A DNA stretch of 64,000 bases from Tritrichomonas musculus (Eukaryota > Parabasalia > Tritrichomonadida > Tritrichomonadidae), in assembly GCA_039105265.1 (NCBI GenBank), contig JAPFFF010000071.1, positions 1-64,000 on the forward strand. The letters are read 5' to 3'. The notes below the pieces were generated by a model. That model made no database searches. It had not been told where the DNA came from and saw nothing but the letters and a program-made list of their open reading frames with translations. Made by a program: the position numbers and the translations under genes. Positions 32,334 through 43,300 of the stretch are shown piece by piece (positions within the stretch are counted from its first letter, which is position 1; each line of letters starts with the position of its first letter).

Positions 32334-34040
32334 TTATATAATTCTATCTTTTGATATGCGTTTGATTTGTTTAAAACAAAAAAAAATTATATATCTATAT
32401 AAACAGATATTATATAATATGTAGGATATTTGATTAGTTTCATATTACATTTCTATAATGAGATAAAATTGGTTTTCATTCAATTTGTTGCATTTCTTAA
32501 TATACAAATTGTTATTAAATAATGCAAATACCAATAGTAAAAGTTATATATATATTTAAATATTTTAAATTAATTTAATTTGAAAATGGCTCGAACAAAG
32601 ACTCTATTTTTCTATTTTCATTTTATTATTTTATTACCCTTCCCGCTCTACAAGTGAGAATACGCTTTATTTATTTCGTACGTTAAATATACGTTTTTTC
32701 TTTCACCTCAATTTCTTCTCAATTTTGAGAGGAGCTTAACGGTAATAAATTAATATTCAAAATATCTCAAAAAATCAATTATTAATTCTATATTTAAAGC
32801 ATGTTATTATTTTATTATATATATTGTTTTAATGATATAAGAAAATAAAGAAAAAATAAGAGGTTGAAAAAAAATAATTTTTAATATTTTATTGTTAGAA
32901 AATGTTTTGCGATTTATGACAGTCCATTTAATAGTACGGGAAGTATAAGCGTTAATATTATTTTATCTATTTGGATTGAATTTTTTTCCATTAAAAATCA
33001 TCATTATTGATTGGTAAATATTATTAGACTGTTTAATTATTTGCTAATGGAATGCGACAAATTGAAAAGATCATATGATATGAATTTAATTTGTTCATAT
33101 AATATTTTAAAATTTTAGAAAAAATTAAAAAAGATTTGCATATTTGCAAATTTTTAAAAGATTTGAATGTTTTCGGGAAATTTAACATAACGTATGATAT
33201 TAACATCTAGATAAAGGTTTTTATTACCAAATAATAAAAGCTCGATAACTTTTTTTATAAATGGTTTGTAACAATTTGAATAAAACTTTGTCAAAACAAA
33301 CGAATAAGCGAGAAATTTGATTTATTTGGCATGAGATAAATTGATTTTAATGAGTTAAATGCAAAAAAATAAGTTTGTAAAAAACAAATAATAAGCAATA
33401 AGTGAGGAAAAAGTAAAAAGATGATAATAAGTTCAAAATGAGTCATAAAAGCTAAAAAATGGAGTAATAACAACTGTTCATGATTATAAAAGATATAAAA
33501 TCTTGAAATAAAATTGAAAATATCTTCTTAATAAAAAAGAGGAAAAAAAAACTTGGAAATTATTAATAAAGCATGTATTTTTAAAAAATATAAATAAAGA
33601 AGGTTAACAAACCAAAATAAAGGAAAAATATGAATCATCCTAAAATCTGCCCATTTAGAAATTTGTAAAAGGTTCCACCTCCTTAAAAAAACTTTTATGT
33701 TGTATTTAAAAGAAAAAAGATAAAAGTTTTTGCTTTGAAATTTGATAATTTTCCAAAAAGTTAAAATCTGCCCACTTTTTTTGAATTGGCACCTAGTGGT
33801 TATATAACTATATCTATATTTAAATAAATAATTGTTGGATCATGAAGTGCATCTCCGGACTTCGGTTGCAGGTGCAAGTTCGATTCGCTGCTATACCGAT
33901 TTTCTGTGTAATTTTGTATCATATTTGTGATAGAGCCCATAGCGAATTAACTATGTGGTAAGCTATTGCTTGTGGTATAGATAACACAGAAGCATTTGTC
34001 GACAAATGTAATCCTCGTAGTGAATGTGTTAAATCACGTT
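32334..34040. other. AT-rich spacer leading into the helicase island
   Basis: No gene is seen up to 33780. AAAATCTGCCCA occurs at about 33644 and 33768. From about 33840 the composition changes: richer in GC and CG dinucleotides, with a tRNA-like string around 33840-33895 that does not fold as a full tRNA. This composition continues to about 36550. Confidence 0.45.
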
Positions 34041-34042
34041 CC

Positions 34043-34150
34043 CCAACTATAGTAGATGCATATTGTTTCTCTTATAAGGATTGGATGTACGATCCCGGGT
34101 TAGTATGTTCATCTCTTATATCGAATGCATGACGCATCTACTATAGTTGG
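34043..34150. repeat. 17-bp perfect inverted repeat
   Basis: CCAACTATAGTAGATGC at 34043-34059 is mirrored exactly at 34134-34150, with 74 bp between. TCTCTTATA occurs twice in the loop. It lies 40 nt past the stop of the 78-residue gene. It may be a transcript-end structure or an end signal of a mobile island. Confidence 0.8.
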
Positions 34151-34191
34151 TTTTTGTTCGATGATGATCATCTTTTTGGTCTCATCATGTC

Positions 34192-34428
34192 TTAGTCTTT
34201 ACGTCGAGGTCTGGTCTCGAACTTCATTACACCTTTTCGTTTAGTGAAGTGTTTATCATCACATGGGATCTCTTCATTAAGTTCACGAGTATTAAATTTC
34301 CATGTATTTGGATTACGACGTAACAATGTATTCACTGTCTTATAGTCTTTGGACTCGATAAGTCTAGCGAGTTCATGCTTCAACTTGTTCATATCATCAC
34401 ATGCGAATAGTTCTGTTAATACGGTCAT
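34192..34428 (-). CDS. Small basic protein beside the helicase
   Basis: 78 residues from ATG. The N-terminal half is helical (DDMNKLKHELARLIESKDYKTVN) and the C-terminal half is basic (KRKGVMKFETRPRRKD). No family is recognised. It follows the helicase gene on the same strand with a gap of about 40 bp and shares its richer codon choice (many CG-containing codons), so the two probably travel and work together. Nucleic-acid binding would suit its charge, but that is inference. Confidence 0.6.
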   Translation of the reverse strand: MTVLTELFACDDMNKLKHELARLIESKDYKTVNTLLRRNPNTWKFNTRELNEEIPCDDKHFTKRKGVMKFETRPRRKD

Positions 34429-34467
34429 TTAAGTTCGAGAAAAATACAAAGTAATCACAATGTCGAT

Positions 34468-36393
34468 TCACTTCTTCACCAATTTATACACTCGACCTCT
34501 CTTACCATTAACTCTGTTATATCTCATATTAACTTCATACCCATCTGGTATTGTCTTAATATCGATTCCATAATAGTTGTATAGATCTCTTTTGGTAGTA
34601 AATTCTATATCAATGTTAGGTTCATTAACGACAGTATCATCAACGACATGTTCATCAACGATAGGTTCATTAACTGGTTCATTAACGATAGGTTCATCAA
34701 CAACAGGATCATTAACGACATATTCATCAACGATATGTTCATTAACGACATGTTCATCAACGGCATGTTCATCAACAGATTCATCATCATCAACTGGTTC
34801 ATCCGCGGTAGCGGAGTACGAAGTATCATTCTCTTCGAGAACTTCACTTTGTGAATCGTCATCAACATCAGATTTACCGAATCGTACACGACCAAACTCT
34901 AATAATGCGACATTCCAACCTGTTTTACTCATACAATTCCATGCTCTATCACGCAGTTCATTCAAGTATCTCTCATATCTGTTGTTCGGTATCGAGTACT
35001 TTCTCTTGTTCATGTGTTTACCATATCGAACATATACATATACATCCGAGTTTCGATTTCGGGTTCGACCTAGAAACAGTTTAACACTGGATACAATATC
35101 GATATATGTTTGGACGAATATAGATAGAATATTCTCTTTAATGGACTGTCCATTCTGGATAGATGAGGTAGATATAATAACATCAACGTCTTCGTCGAAC
35201 AAACCATCTTCATTCAACTTAACCTCTTTGTTATCACCTGTATATAAAGCAACCTTGTATCTATCTTTCAACATCTCTTTCAATAAAGTACATTGTTTCT
35301 TATCTTCGATCTTAATTAATACTTTATCGTAGTTCATTCGCTTTGTATCGATTAAGTTAACTATCTCAGCTCGTTGTTCATCAGCATCTGGCATCAACTT
35401 GTTAACGTACATATTTCGATTGTATCTCTTATCGATACATGGATTAACGATTATGTAATCTCTAAAACACGCGAAGTGTTTAATATCGTCAGCAGTAGCA
35501 CTTATCAACGCAACCTTATCGAACTCTTTAGTAATCTCAATCAATCCAATATGTTGTAGTAACATATGTACTTCATCGATCTCTAGAAAATAATCTAATC
35601 GTTGTTCGTTCATGTAGTATTCTTCGATTAAATCCCCTAAACATTTGGAAGCTGTGTTGTATGTAGTAATAATCACATTAACTTCATTGTGTACAACTTT
35701 GTGAAACTCTTTAAACGCATTATCGTTAACACACAACCGAATGGAATTAACATCAATATCACTCAACTTGGTATAGAACTCTTCAGCGATATTCACGGTT
35801 GGAACTATAACCATAAACCTCTCTGTACTATGCGATGCAATCCATTTACGAATCGCTGTCGATTTACCAGAACCGATTGGAGCTTCACAGATGAACTTCT
35901 TGGTTCGAATTTGTTTAGTGATCTTACGTAAATCATACTTATCATGGTCTATGTAATAACAAGGAGAGTCATCAAAGTCGACATGACCGAGAAAGTTACC
36001 ATTCTCATCATAACATTCTATAATATCATCAACACAAAGTTTATGTTCACCATTAGTTAGGTGTTTAATCGATGTTTCATCATCTAATGGATGGCCGTTC
36101 TTATCGAAGTAACCTTCACACTGTATAGTGTATAATCGTTCAGGGATCTCATCAAACATCTGCCATCGAATATATGACGGATGATGGACTTCTTCTGGTG
36201 TTGGTATTGGTTCGATTTGTTGTTTCAATGGATCTGCGTTAGCGAAAGCATCGTCAGCGTCAGGAACAGGATATCTATAATCATCAACAGACTCATATTT
36301 TATATCTTCGTGTACGTAACTGTATAACATAGTGTTCAGTGTCATTGGTTTCAGTTGGATAAAATTTTCATGTAATTCACATATCAAACCCAT
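34468..36393 (-). CDS. SF2 DExH helicase of an island
   Basis: 641 residues from ATG. Helicase motifs in order: APIGSGKST (Walker A, about 171-179), VIVPT (Ia, about 195-199), VIITTYNTAS (about 240-249), EIDEVHML (DEVH, about 271-278), ISAT (III, about 297-300), VDVIISTS (about 403-410) and LFLGRTRNR (VI, about 439-447). All key residues are present, so it should hydrolyse ATP and move on nucleic acid. The N-terminal 150 residues have no recognised domain. Residues about 535-600 are acidic five-residue words of the VxDEP/VNEH type. Organisation and spacing recall origin-binding (UL9-like) and viral SF2 helicases more than cellular DEAD-box proteins. The codon use and composition differ from neighbours, which suggests arrival by transfer. 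Confidence 0.8.
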   Translation of the reverse strand: MGLICELHENFIQLKPMTLNTMLYSYVHEDIKYESVDDYRYPVPDADDAFANADPLKQQIEPIPTPEEVHHPSYIRWQMFDEIPERLYTIQCEGYFDKNGHPLDDETSIKHLTNGEHKLCVDDIIECYDENGNFLGHVDFDDSPCYYIDHDKYDLRKITKQIRTKKFICEAPIGSGKSTAIRKWIASHSTERFMVIVPTVNIAEEFYTKLSDIDVNSIRLCVNDNAFKEFHKVVHNEVNVIITTYNTASKCLGDLIEEYYMNEQRLDYFLEIDEVHMLLQHIGLIEITKEFDKVALISATADDIKHFACFRDYIIVNPCIDKRYNRNMYVNKLMPDADEQRAEIVNLIDTKRMNYDKVLIKIEDKKQCTLLKEMLKDRYKVALYTGDNKEVKLNEDGLFDEDVDVIISTSSIQNGQSIKENILSIFVQTYIDIVSSVKLFLGRTRNRNSDVYVYVRYGKHMNKRKYSIPNNRYERYLNELRDRAWNCMSKTGWNVALLEFGRVRFGKSDVDDDSQSEVLEENDTSYSATADEPVDDDESVDEHAVDEHVVNEHIVDEYVVNDPVVDEPIVNEPVNEPIVDEHVVDDTVVNEPNIDIEFTTKRDLYNYYGIDIKTIPDGYEVNMRYNRVNGKRGRVYKLVKK

Positions 36394-36556
36394 TGTTTAT
36401 ACATTTAGTCATTCATTATATGCTACAATAGTCATTCATTATCTGCCACTATTAGTTCTACTTTATTGGACACAATCTCGATAATGTCGTATATGAGTAT
36501 AGCTATGGAATTGTTTAGAAACGGTTTCATATTAATATAGCCGATTTCGCCTATTA
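36394..36556. other. Helicase 5' flank with a short direct repeat
   Basis: AGTCATTCATTAT occurs at 36408-36420 and 36430-36442, upstream of the helicase start (minus strand). It could be a regulatory repeat. The mariner element follows directly. Confidence 0.45.
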
Positions 36557-36558
36557 TA

Positions 36559-37848
36559 GGGTGTCCAGAAAAACCGTAGCATCAGAAGCTGTGATGATAA
36601 TTTAAATATAATTTTTATATTTATTGTTAGTATTTCATGAATTATGTTTATATTATAAAAAGAGTTTTATTTGTACTTTCCTATAACAAATTATATAAAT
36701 TTGAAATAATTCAAAAAAATTAAATTAAAAAAATACGTTTATTTTTTTTATTATGAATTTTGATTTCCGATCAATTGTTCTTTTTCTACATATTAAAGGA
36801 GAAGAACCAAAAAAAAAACCAAAGTGAAATAAATGATACTTTTCATAAGAATATAATTGGGTATTCAACAGTTACCAAATATATCCTGGAATCAAAAATT
36901 CCTTTAAAAAGTGACGCCAAAGTAAAAGAAGATATAAAATTGGACCATTTTCATTTACATCAATTAATTTTAAAGGTTCTAAAGGATTATCCTATTTCAT
37001 CTATTAGAGAAATTTCTGAGATCACAGGCATTCCAAAATCAAGTGTATATGATATGCTCACTCGTGAACTTCATTTTGTTTTGGTTCATTTAAAGTGGGT
37101 TCCCCATTTTTTAAATTCATCTCAAAAAGTTGCAAGGGTGGAAATTTCAAAAAGCTTATTGAAAACACTTCAAAAAGCTAGCCATCAAAACTATATTTTT
37201 TTTATACAGGTGATGAGTCTTGGTTTTATTTATCCACAGATTACGAAATACAATGGATTGAAGAAGGAGAAAAACCTGCTACAAGAGCAAAAAAAATGAT
37301 TGACTCCAGAAAATTTATGTTGTCAATATTTTGGAACCCACAAGGATTTCTTATTGTGGACATTTTACCAGAACACCAAAAGTTTAATGGTGATTATTTC
37401 ATAAATAATATATTAGAAAAGATTTATAAAAAAACAGCTCATTTACGAGAAAATGAAAAAAGAAAAATAACTTTACATTTTGATAACGCCCGACCACATA
37501 CTGCAAGAAAAGTTATGAGATATATGGACGCTCACCATATGAAGAGAGCCCCTCATCCCCCTTATTCGCCAGATATTGCTGCCTCAGACTTTTATTTATT
37601 TGGCTATGTAAAAGATCAGCTGAAAGGAATCAAATTTGAGACAGCACAACAGCTTTTTGATAAGGTCATTGAAATTTTACATCAAATTTCTATTGAGACA
37701 TTAAAACGTGTTTTTCTCGATTGGCAAGAAAGACTCAAAAAAGTTATTAAATCAAATGGTGAGTATATTTAATAAACAATTTATTAATATATTTTTTATT
37801 CTTTTATATTTGTTTAATGATGTGATGCTACAATTTTTCTGGACACCC
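36559..37848 (+). mobile_element. Mariner element, full length
   Basis: The inverted repeats are GGGTGTCCAGAAAAAcCGTAG at the left and its reverse complement at the right, matching over about 26 bp with two differences. TA flanks at 36557-36558 and 37849-37850. At 1290 bp this is the standard size. It appears to have landed in the helicase island, since the richer composition resumes on its far side (about 37860-38150). Confidence 0.95.
36753..37772 (+). pseudogene. Mariner transposase with two homopolymer frameshifts
   Basis: The ATG at 36753 opens with NFDFRSIVLFLHI. The frame changes in a 10-A run at 36809-36818 and again in an 8-T run at 37196-37203. The rest is well kept: helix-turn-helix region (ISEITGIPKSSVYDML), KWVPHFLNSSQK, then GDESWF, HFDNARPHTA and HPPYSPDIAASDFYLFGYVKDQLKG, the DD34D set. 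Both breaks lie in homopolymers, so sequencing error could account for one or both, and the element may really be intact. Total length (about 339 codons) is normal for mariner. Confidence 0.9.
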
Positions 37849-38080
37849 TATATAATAGTTTATTTAGCCATTATTATAGGTTATCGCTATTAGAATTGTC
37901 ATATATAGACATATATCTATAGTCTTGTGCCACAAGTAGCACTAAATCAAATAAAAAAACAGCTGATTTTTGGGGGATTTCGTCAATTAAATTAGCTGTC
38001 ACGCGACTGTGGCTGGTATATATACTAATTTGGTCGAGGATGACAAAAATGATAATTTTTGGTAGACTGAATGAATTAGA

Positions 38081-38135
38081 GTTAGGGAAACGCAGTGAGG
38101 GCGTAAGATACGTAGTATCTGTAGCACCCCCTAAC
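38081..38135. other. Nested stem structure, 55 nt
   Basis: GTTAGGG at 38081-38087 pairs with CCCTAAC at 38129-38135. Inside, AGATAC pairs with GTATCT (38106-38120) around a 3-nt loop. The stretch is GC-rich for this region. A structured RNA or a DNA end signal are both possible; the fold is by eye. Confidence 0.4.
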
Positions 38136-38698
38136 ATTACTACTTTATAACGTTTATTATTTTTTTCAAGGTTTTTAATTTTATTCCAGAATAACCGTTT
38201 TTTATAATAAAATTTCAATAAGCTCATAAAAAGTTTGTATTGTGATTTAAAATCTATGTTTTTTCCCTTACCTTTTTCATTCAAATTTTTCTTTCTAAAT
38301 TATAATCCCAGTATGATTGATCGTTTTTAATTCAATTTTTGAATTATATTTTAGTGGATAATCGGCATGGTTAAATATTAAACCATCTTAAACGGTTATC
38401 CTGGAATAAAAAACATCCTGGAATTAAATAGCAAACGTTATATTTCAATTATGATTTTATTATATAATAATATCTATATATTACTGTGGAATTACCAAGA
38501 TATTCATATAACATTTTTAATAGTGAATTAAATGATTGGTTATGGTGAAATTAAATAAGTTATTTTTCTTTTCAAAAAGTCTATTATGAAAATTGAATTG
38601 GGAAGAACTCTTGGATAGGAAAGCCATTCAAAAAGTGCGGAAAATATTATGCAAGGGTAGAAAAAAGCAAAATCAAAATGAGCGACCGTTTATTTTAA
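38136..38698. other. AT-rich spacer
   Basis: About 560 bp without a gene. The last 120 bp (from about 38580) may be the decayed upstream part of the pogo-like transposase remnant. Confidence 0.4.
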
Positions 38699-39477
38699 CA
38701 GACAGGATTATCAGACTTGGAAAATCGGAAGCCAAAAACTGTTATTGCGCCTAAAGATCTTGAAAATGAAGATTTGCATTATCCAGTTAACCGTGGAATA
38801 AGGCATATAACTTTAGGAGTAACCATTTCAGGTGGTGAAGATGCTTATTTTCCACTTGTCGTAACTTCTGATCCATCATTAGAACACATTTTTGATCATG
38901 GAGTTAGACGTGATGTTGACCTTTCAATTCACCTAGGGAACTCATCTTATATTACAAAAGATGTTTTTAGAGATCATATTATTAACAATTTTATCCCTCA
39001 AGTTGAAAATGATCGTCTTAGTTGTGGTTCAGATTCACTTTTAGCAATTTTGTTTTTTGACGATTGCTCATCCCATTTAGATGAGGAACTATTAAGAATT
39101 CTTGCTGAAAATAATATTATAGTATCAGAACTTATCCTCCACATTGTTCTCACATATTTCAAGTATTAGATCTCTTGTTGTTTGGAGTTTTAAAGATCCA
39201 CAAAAAGAATATTCACAGAAAAGATACTATTTCACCTAAAATTGACAATTTGCTTAGAATATTTAAAGCGTATGAAATCACCACATGTTCTTATACAATT
39301 TGTTCATCATTTGAGAAAGCAGGCTTCAAATACTTCCAGAAAAATGGTAAGAATTTTATGAAATTTGACCAATCAAAAATTGAAAATTCTTCAGGATTTA
39401 AAGAAATTTGGAATATTGACTACCCTGAAACAAAAGTATCGACGCGAAGAAGAAATCAAAAAAGATACTTTTATTAA
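38699..39477 (+). pseudogene. Pogo-like DDE transposase remnant
   Basis: Motifs LENRKPKTV, YPVNRGIRHITLGVTISG, FFDDCSSHLDEE (second catalytic Asp region) and, after a frame change between about 39120 and 39130, TYPPHCSHIFQVLD followed by LLLFGVLKIHKK (third Asp region), then FEKAGF and RRRNQK at the end. This is the DDE_1 family copied widely in trichomonad genomes. The N-terminal DNA-binding part and the first Asp region are lost or unreadable. It differs clearly from the intact Myb-type transposase at 2318, so it is a second family. Confidence 0.8.
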
Positions 39478-39479
39478 TG

Positions 39480-40296
39480 ATCCAATTATGAAATTGAATT
39501 TTGTTGTAAAATTGAAACATTTATACCAAACAGTCTAATAAATGACAAAGAATCCAAATAAGTAAAAAATGCATATTAGTAGGCTTTTGTTGGCATATAA
39601 AGCCAGAAATTTTCCATTTTCGCCTTTTATTGAGCTGTTAACTTATTTGATTTAACATCTTGTGCTTTATATCTTGGTAATTCAATTATTAAAAAAGAAT
39701 AAAAAGTAATGAAGCTTTTGGAAGTAATTCAGACAATAGGTAAAAAAGAAGCCAAAGTCTTTTTTAATCGGAATCGCGTTTGTTCAAGAATTTTATCTAG
39801 CTGAAGAAGGTTTATTCGTTTTGCAAAATATTTAAACTGAGTTCAAAAAACTTTACCTCCATTTCATATTTTAAATCATTTTATCTTTTTTATCAAACAA
39901 TTTAATTGCATCATTCTTCATTAATAATATATTAGATAATTATCATAGTATTAATTAAATTTTAAAAAATTAATTCATATTTAAAATATAAAGATATGAT
40001 TATTTTAAATTGAGAGGGAGGTAATGTTTTTTGAACAAGGTTTATATTGAAAAAATATTTGAATAATTTTATTGAAAAAAGTTTTATTTAATTTTATTGA
40101 ATAGTTTAAGAATATCTTGTATTTTAAATTTGTACTTTTATCATAAATTTTATTTTTATATTGATTAAATACATTTTCTTTATATTCATCTGATAAATAA
40201 AGAAAATTACAGCTAAAATTTCATGTTAAACATAAAATTATATATATTGTTTTCAAAATTTTGAATTAAATACTATTGCTTTTTTGAATCGATTAT
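39480..40296. other. AT-rich spacer upstream of the glycosidase
   Basis: No gene is seen in about 800 bp. Long runs of A and T and a few TTTTGAACAA-type words only. Confidence 0.5.
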
Positions 40297-40307
40297 TTCA
40301 CTTTCGG

Positions 40308-40313
40308 TTCAAA
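40308..40313 (+). promoter_or_regulatory. TTCAAA initiator-like element
   Basis: TTCAAA lies 21-26 nt before the ATG of the glycosidase gene; a second candidate, TTCACT, is at 40297-40302. Confidence 0.4.
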
Positions 40314-40333
40314 AAAATTTTTTTCCCAAAAGT

Positions 40334-43300
40334 ATGCTTTTCTTTATATTACAAGCATTTATTTTTTCAATTTCCTCTGGAATCAGTCTTAGGAATAAAT
40401 ATTTAACAGCAAATTATGACATAACTGAAACCGGTACCCTGTTTTCAGAAATTATTTTTAACAAAAAGGATAAAAAAGCGTTTCAAAGTAATAACGAAGA
40501 TTTTACGATTTCTTTGTTGCAAAATTATCAAAATCCTGCATTTTCTCCCAAATCAAATAAAAATAAATGGGAAATTTTAACATATTCTGAGAAGAATATC
40601 AAGCATTTATCAGAGAAATCCGAATTAAAGAGCAGTAAGAATGGAGAATTCGATGTTAATTTTCCAAATAAAATCAAATATATTAATATAATCAATTTTG
40701 GCGAAATATTAACATTTAAGAGCATTTCATTTTCCCAAAAGTCAATCAATGAAAATGGAGGTGTTTTAACACTATTTTTTGGTAATTCAGAAAAAGACGT
40801 TAAAGCCAAAGTCGAAAATAATCAATATGATCAAAAAGCTTATTTTTCGAATGAGAAGAATTTCGGATCCAATTTTAATTTTGCCAAAGAAGTTACCGCA
40901 CAATATGTTGCGATTGTCACCACTAATGAAATCGAAATCACTCAGTTTGACATTGACGATGGTGATATTCCATATTATAATAAAATCATCAAGTCAACAG
41001 ATCTCCAATGCATCAAGGCCACTCAAAACGAAGACAAGATTGCCTTCACTTTCGCCACGTATGAATTTAATGGAGCCAAATTCGATATTACAGAAGTTGT
41101 TGAATTAGCGAAAAATGAAGCAAAATTGAATAAATATTTGGTCATAAATTCTGACAAAAAAGACGTTAAAATTGAATACATAAGTTTTAATAACAAACGA
41201 TCATATATTCTGAAAAAATTCAATGAGCAAGGTGAATTGAAATCAAGAAGGATCACATTGAAAATGGACGTTAATTATGTTGTCGATCCGCTCGCCGTTG
41301 AAGTTTGCCGCTCAACGAAAGAAAGGGAAATTTTGATCAGATTCAGTAGACCCGTTATTCTTAAAGATTCCACTTTTTCAATAGAAGGGCTTACTATTGA
41401 AAAGACGCTTCTTTGGAGTGATGAAAGAACAGTAACGGTTACAGTTTCGTCTTCAATGAAGGACAACATGAAATACAAGTTTTCTGTCGTTGGCGTCAAA
41501 GATTTCTACGACAACGAGCTCACAACGACTGTTGAATTCCAGTACTTTCCAATGAATCTTGTTGCTTCTGTTTACGGTGATTTTTCTGGATCTGATTCTG
41601 TTATTTCTGATGCTACAGTTTCGACTGATTCCTTCACGATTCGCTTGAATGTGAAAGACTTCAAAGATGCCACAAACAGCGTCCTTCTTCATTCAAAAGA
41701 CAATTCTGTTATTGTTGAAATCACAAGTGACAACCACATCAAGTTCACTGTTGGCAGTTTCTCTGTTAAATCCAAGTCAGAAGTCAGCAAAGAAAAGCAT
41801 TATGTTACTCTTGTTCGTGAGCGAAACGCGTATCTAAAGATCTACTTCGATAGCGAATTAGACGCTGGCGACTGGGACAAAAGCATGGCAAAAAGCATTC
41901 TTCTTCAAGAAATGATTCTTAAAAAGAACAATGTTGTCTACAGTTATGTGAAGGTATTCAATTATGGCTTCACAAAAAGTGACATAAATGTCAAAGAGAT
42001 TTCATTGAAGAATGAATTCATTGAGAGAGTTTTTTCAATTTCAAATGACAAGGTAAAAACTACGGAATTAATAAACTATAGAACTGACACTGTTATAACG
42101 GTTATTCCTAGAGATGGAAGTGAAGAATTCCTCTTCTCAATTCCAACTTCTCTGCAAAGTAGAATCAACAGGGATGAGAAAGTTTACCGCGTCAAAAATT
42201 CACAGCCAAAGCCAATTGACAGAAAAGACTGGCATGTTACAGCAAACAGCGAACAGAACACAAAAGCAGGAACAAAAGAAGGACCTGTTGGAAATTTCAT
42301 TGATGGCAATATCAACACAATTTGGCATTCAAAATACAACGATAAAGAAGGCGGACATGATGAAAGAGCCGATAAAAAAGATCCATTTCAAGTCACATTT
42401 GACCTTGGAAAAGAAACCGAATTCAAGTCATTTTCTTACACTCCAAGACAAAGTGGCGAAAATGGTCGAATCAACCATTATGAATTATATGTAGCCAATT
42501 CAATGGAAGATTTAAATAAGTCAATTTCTGACAAGAATTATGACATTAAAGGTGATTTCCAATACACTTCCACATCAGCCATTTATGTAAACTTTTCAAA
42601 GCCACAAAAAGCACGCTATGTTGCCCTTCTTTCTGTTAATCATGACAGTTATGGATCTGGAGCGGACTTTAGTTTATATAATGAATATGCACCGCTTTCA
42701 TATGCTGATATTTATTCATCTTGGTTTGATCTTGATCACTATGATTATTCACAAACAGAAAAGAGTCAAAAAGTGAAGTTTACATACAAACCAGCGACAT
42801 TTGATAATGTTCAATTTAATGTCACTGTTGAGTATGAGCTTCAAAATGGAAAGCATTACATTGAGAAAGAAATAACAATAAAAATTCCAAAGGAAAATTA
42901 TGATGATATTAAATTTGATTACATTGAACTTGATCGTCTTGTAATTTCTGACTCTGATAAAGAAAAGTCATGGACACATCCATTCATTAATCCAACACGG
43001 AGTGATTTATTGACCAAATATATAATATCACTTGGTCAGCCTATTTATATCAATTCATTCTTCACTGGTTGTCGTTTTCCATTCTCTGACAACCAAATTG
43101 TTGACAATCTTTGCTATCATCGATATCAAGCAGGCAAAAACTTCTCACAATTGAAGCTTGAAGAAGACGGAACATATCGTTGCTGGAAGACGGTAATTGG
43201 AGCCTCACGAAGCATCAACATTGAAGTTATTCGTAATGATTTCTTCTCTTATATAACAGACATTTCTGTTGAAAACAAGTTCCGAATCCAATACAATTCA

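Noticed and set aside
31401-32354. Several frames of 60-102 codons inside the hAT element
   Set aside because: They run through GCCCG repeats and homopolymers and match nothing expected of a hAT transposase.
33791-33900. tRNA-like string with an AGTGGTTA box and GTTCGATTC box
   Set aside because: The two boxes are too far apart, the T stem and acceptor stem do not pair, and no anticodon arm of normal size forms. Kept only as context for the helicase island.
34577-35332. 251-codon frame on the plus strand
   Set aside because: Ser/Thr-rich antisense shadow of the helicase gene's acidic repeat and motif VI region.
37874-38284. 136-codon frame on the minus strand
   Set aside because: No domain, low-complexity Lys/Asn content, and it spans the nested stem structure at 38081-38135.
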